Part shown: positions 61,832 through 64,000 of the stretch, piece after piece
Numbering within the stretch: position 1 is the stretch's first letter
Layout: each line of letters starts with the position of its first letter
Source: Sulfurimonas sp. HSL3-7
Lineage (GTDB): Bacteria > Campylobacterota > Campylobacteria > Campylobacterales > Sulfurimonadaceae
Length of the DNA stretch: 64,000 bases
Assembly (NCBI RefSeq): GCF_039645985.1
Contig: NZ_CP147919.1
Span: 558,001 to 622,000, forward strand
Reading direction: 5' to 3'
Made by a program: the position numbers and the translations under genes
Notes under the pieces: model-generated
Databases searched by the model: none
What the model was told of the DNA's origin: nothing
The model's input: only the letters and a program-made list of their open reading frames with translations

Positions 61832-63959
61832 TGCCGTTTCCTGCCCTGTCATCGCCAAACACATCAAGATAGCGCTTGTCGGCCAGCCGAATGTGGGCAA
61901 GAGTATGCTTATCAATTCCATCTCCAATGCCCACCTGCATGTCGGAAACTTTACCGGCGTGACAGTCGAGAAGACCGAGGTGCTGTTTGATTACAGGGAT
62001 TACCATTTTACGGTGGTCGATCTTCCGGGAACGTATGCTTTCACAAACTATACGATCGAAGAGCGTGTCACCCATGACTTCTTGTGTAATGAAGAGTATG
62101 ACCTGATCATCAATGTCGTTGATTCGACCAACCTTGAAAAGAACCTTCAGCTGACAGCCGAGCTGATGACGATGAGCAAAAAGATGGTCCTGGCGCTCAA
62201 CATGAGCGATGAAGCGAAAAAAGAGGGGATAGAGATCGATGCCCCGTACCTCTCCCAGCTGCTAGACCTGCCGGCTGTCTCTGTCTCCGCTGTTTCCAAA
62301 CAGGGGATCGGTGAGCTGATCGATGCGGTGATTCAGGTCTACGAGGCCCCTTTCTGTGAACCTAAGCTGATCTTTTCCGAAGCGGTCGAAGAGGAGATAG
62401 GCCATATCCAGAGCTATCTGGACCGTCACGGTTTTCAGGCGACCATCTCCAACCGCAACATTGCGATCAACCTGCTGCAAAAAGAGAAAAAGACCTACCG
62501 GGTCCTGCATGACAACCCGCTCTGGACAGAGCTTCAGCCGATGCTTATCGAAGCCGATAAGCATATCGAGCTTCACCACGACAGCGAGGATATCAAAGAG
62601 GTCTTTGCCGAGGAGTATGCCGCCTTTAACCGCGGGATCATTGCCGAAGTGGTTAAAGAGAAAAACCTGAGTGTTAAACAGCTGACGATGACAGAACGCA
62701 TCGATAACTTTCTGATCCACCCGATGCTGGGGATCCCGATCTTCCTCTTTTTTATGTGGGGCCTTTTTCAGCTCACCTTTGAGATCGGCTCCATCCCGAT
62801 GGAGTGGATCGATGCGCTCTTTGGCTGGTTCGGAAACGTAGTCGGCAATACCATCGCCAATGATGCCGTGCGTTCGCTTATCGTAGACGGTCTGATCGCC
62901 GGGGTCGGTGCCGTGGTGATGTTCGTACCCAATATTATGATCCTCTTTATCGGCATTGCACTGCTGGAATCGACGGGGTATATGTCGCGAGTCGCATTTC
63001 TGCTTGATGGGTTCTTTCACAAATTCGGGCTGCACGGACAGTCGTTCATTCCTCTCGTTACGGGTTTCGGCTGTTCTATTCCGGCCTATATGTCGGCACG
63101 TATTCTGAAAAATGACCGTGACCGTCTGCTGACGCTCTTTATTATCGGTTTTATGAGCTGCGGTGCGAGACTGCCGGTCTATGTCCTTTTTACCGGTGCT
63201 TTTTTCTCCGAGAGCGTTGCCGGAAATGTACTTTTTGCGATCTATATCACGGGTGCCATCATCGGGTTGATCGCGGCAAAGATACTGAAACTGACCGCTT
63301 TTAAAGGCGCAGATGAACCTTTCGTCATGGAGATGCCGAAATATCGTCTCCCCTCGTTCAAACTGATCTGGCACACCGTGATGACAAAGACCTGGATGTA
63401 CCTGAAGAAGGCGGGTACCTTTATCGCCGCCGCGACGATGCTGGTCTGGTTCTTGAGCACCTACCCGCACCATAACGAGGTGATCGCCTCGTATGAGACG
63501 AAGATCGAGTCTGCGCAGGACGAGCATGTTAAACGTGCGCTCTCGAACGAAATGATGGTGTATGAGCTCGAACACAGCTATCTCGGCAGCATCGGCAAGT
63601 TTATGGAACCGGCGTTCGCGCCGCTGGGGTTTGACTGGAAGATGACCGTGGCGCTTCAGACCGGTCTCGCGGCCAAGGAGGTCGTGGTCTCCACGCTGGG
63701 TGTGCTCTATGCGATGGGTGACGAGGTGGATCAGGAGAGCATTTCGTTGGGCACAGCCATCAGCAAGAACATCCCCTTTGCCTCCGCCATTGCCTTCATT
63801 GTCTTTGTAATGATTTATCTGCCTTGTCTGGCTGCTTCGGTCGTCTTTACCCGTGAAGCCGGCGGGATCAAGTATTTTTTCTATCTCTTCCTCTTTACGA
63901 CTGCAACGGCGTATGTTCTCTCCTTTATCGCGTACCGCGTTACGCTGCTGCTTGCATAG
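61818..63959 (+). CDS. feoB: Ferrous iron transport protein B
   Basis: 713 residues. The G domain has VGQPNVGKS (G1), VGNFTGVTVEK (G2), and DLPGTYAF (G3); after a helical spacer come two gate regions with the paired Cys motifs FGCSIPAYMSARI and SCGARLPVYVLF. It imports Fe2+ across the inner membrane. The first codon lies inside feoA. The gene is complete, ending 41 bases before the window edge. Confidence 0.94.
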   Translation: MKQNSAVSCPVIAKHIKIALVGQPNVGKSMLINSISNAHLHVGNFTGVTVEKTEVLFDYRDYHFTVVDLPGTYAFTNYTIEERVTHDFLCNEEYDLIINVVDSTNLEKNLQLTAELMTMSKKMVLALNMSDEAKKEGIEIDAPYLSQLLDLPAVSVSAVSKQGIGELIDAVIQVYEAPFCEPKLIFSEAVEEEIGHIQSYLDRHGFQATISNRNIAINLLQKEKKTYRVLHDNPLWTELQPMLIEADKHIELHHDSEDIKEVFAEEYAAFNRGIIAEVVKEKNLSVKQLTMTERIDNFLIHPMLGIPIFLFFMWGLFQLTFEIGSIPMEWIDALFGWFGNVVGNTIANDAVRSLIVDGLIAGVGAVVMFVPNIMILFIGIALLESTGYMSRVAFLLDGFFHKFGLHGQSFIPLVTGFGCSIPAYMSARILKNDRDRLLTLFIIGFMSCGARLPVYVLFTGAFFSESVAGNVLFAIYITGAIIGLIAAKILKLTAFKGADEPFVMEMPKYRLPSFKLIWHTVMTKTWMYLKKAGTFIAAATMLVWFLSTYPHHNEVIASYETKIESAQDEHVKRALSNEMMVYELEHSYLGSIGKFMEPAFAPLGFDWKMTVALQTGLAAKEVVVSTLGVLYAMGDEVDQESISLGTAISKNIPFASAIAFIVFVMIYLPCLAASVVFTREAGGIKYFFYLFLFTTATAYVLSFIAYRVTLLLA

Positions 63960-64000
63960 AGGCCGGTTCTATTTTGACCGTCAAGTCGACTGCTGAAAAT

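Overview
The window reads as the chromosome of a free-living Campylobacterota (epsilonproteobacterium), most like the Sulfurimonas/Sulfuricurvum/Sulfurovum group. The evidence is a dimeric-type dUTPase, a TTG-started pth next to rplY, the housekeeping run rplY-pth-lptG-like-lysA-HAD-pheA-hisC-dxs, a T-rich/TATAAT promoter style, and many overlapping ATGA/GTGA gene junctions. The genus cannot be fixed from sequence reading alone. No rRNA, tRNA, CRISPR array, insertion sequence or prophage was recognised.

Region 1 (1-22512) is a large aryl polyene-type (APE / flexirubin-like) pigment locus. The first plus-strand operon (1-5919) carries the end of an ABC permease, two acyl carrier proteins, two active-site-complete ketosynthases each followed by a degenerate ketosynthase partner, and two hotdog dehydratases. 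A minus-strand pair (5931-8095) encodes an LpxL-like acyltransferase and a flavin-dependent halogenase-like enzyme. A divergent gene (8245) is a family 2 glycosyltransferase. A third operon (9043-16589) holds an aromatic amino acid ammonia-lyase, a ketoreductase, another ketosynthase and ACP, a small membrane protein, a PlsC acyltransferase, a LolA-like carrier and an MMPL/RND exporter. After an isolated lipoprotein gene, a fourth operon (18939-22512) adds an AMP-forming ligase, a beta-lactamase-fold hydrolase and a further ketosynthase. The inferred logic is: ammonia-lyase makes an aryl-acrylic acid; the ligase loads it on an ACP; KS/KR/DH extend it to a conjugated polyene; the chain may be halogenated; it is esterified to a lipid or sugar head; and LolA-like and MMPL proteins move it to the outer membrane.

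Region 2 (22609-34582) is mostly housekeeping: transaldolase, a PilT/PilU ATPase, ribosomal protein L25, peptidyl-tRNA hydrolase, an LptF/G permease, lysine, phenylalanine and histidine biosynthesis enzymes, DXP synthase and a PgeF-type protein. Region 3 (34709-41468) has a DUF3617 protein and then ovoA-ovoB (ovothiol biosynthesis), tightly followed by a class III-like sirtuin, an ADP-ribosylglycohydrolase-family protein, a YhbP-like flavin-fold protein and dUTPase.

Region 4 (41469-50558) has a DEAD-box helicase with an RGG tail, rmuC, a Cache sensor histidine kinase, two paralogous outer-membrane-type proteins, a SHOCT protein and an OmpR-type regulator. Region 5 (50629-59976) is the most unusual part: a duplicated module of transglutaminase-7TM membrane proteins and TPR proteins, with one ATP-grasp ligase and a terminal outer-membrane beta-barrel. 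It looks like a trans-envelope peptide-ligation/modification or export system of unknown product. The window ends with an SGNH hydrolase, pssA, and feoAB behind a possible Fur box.
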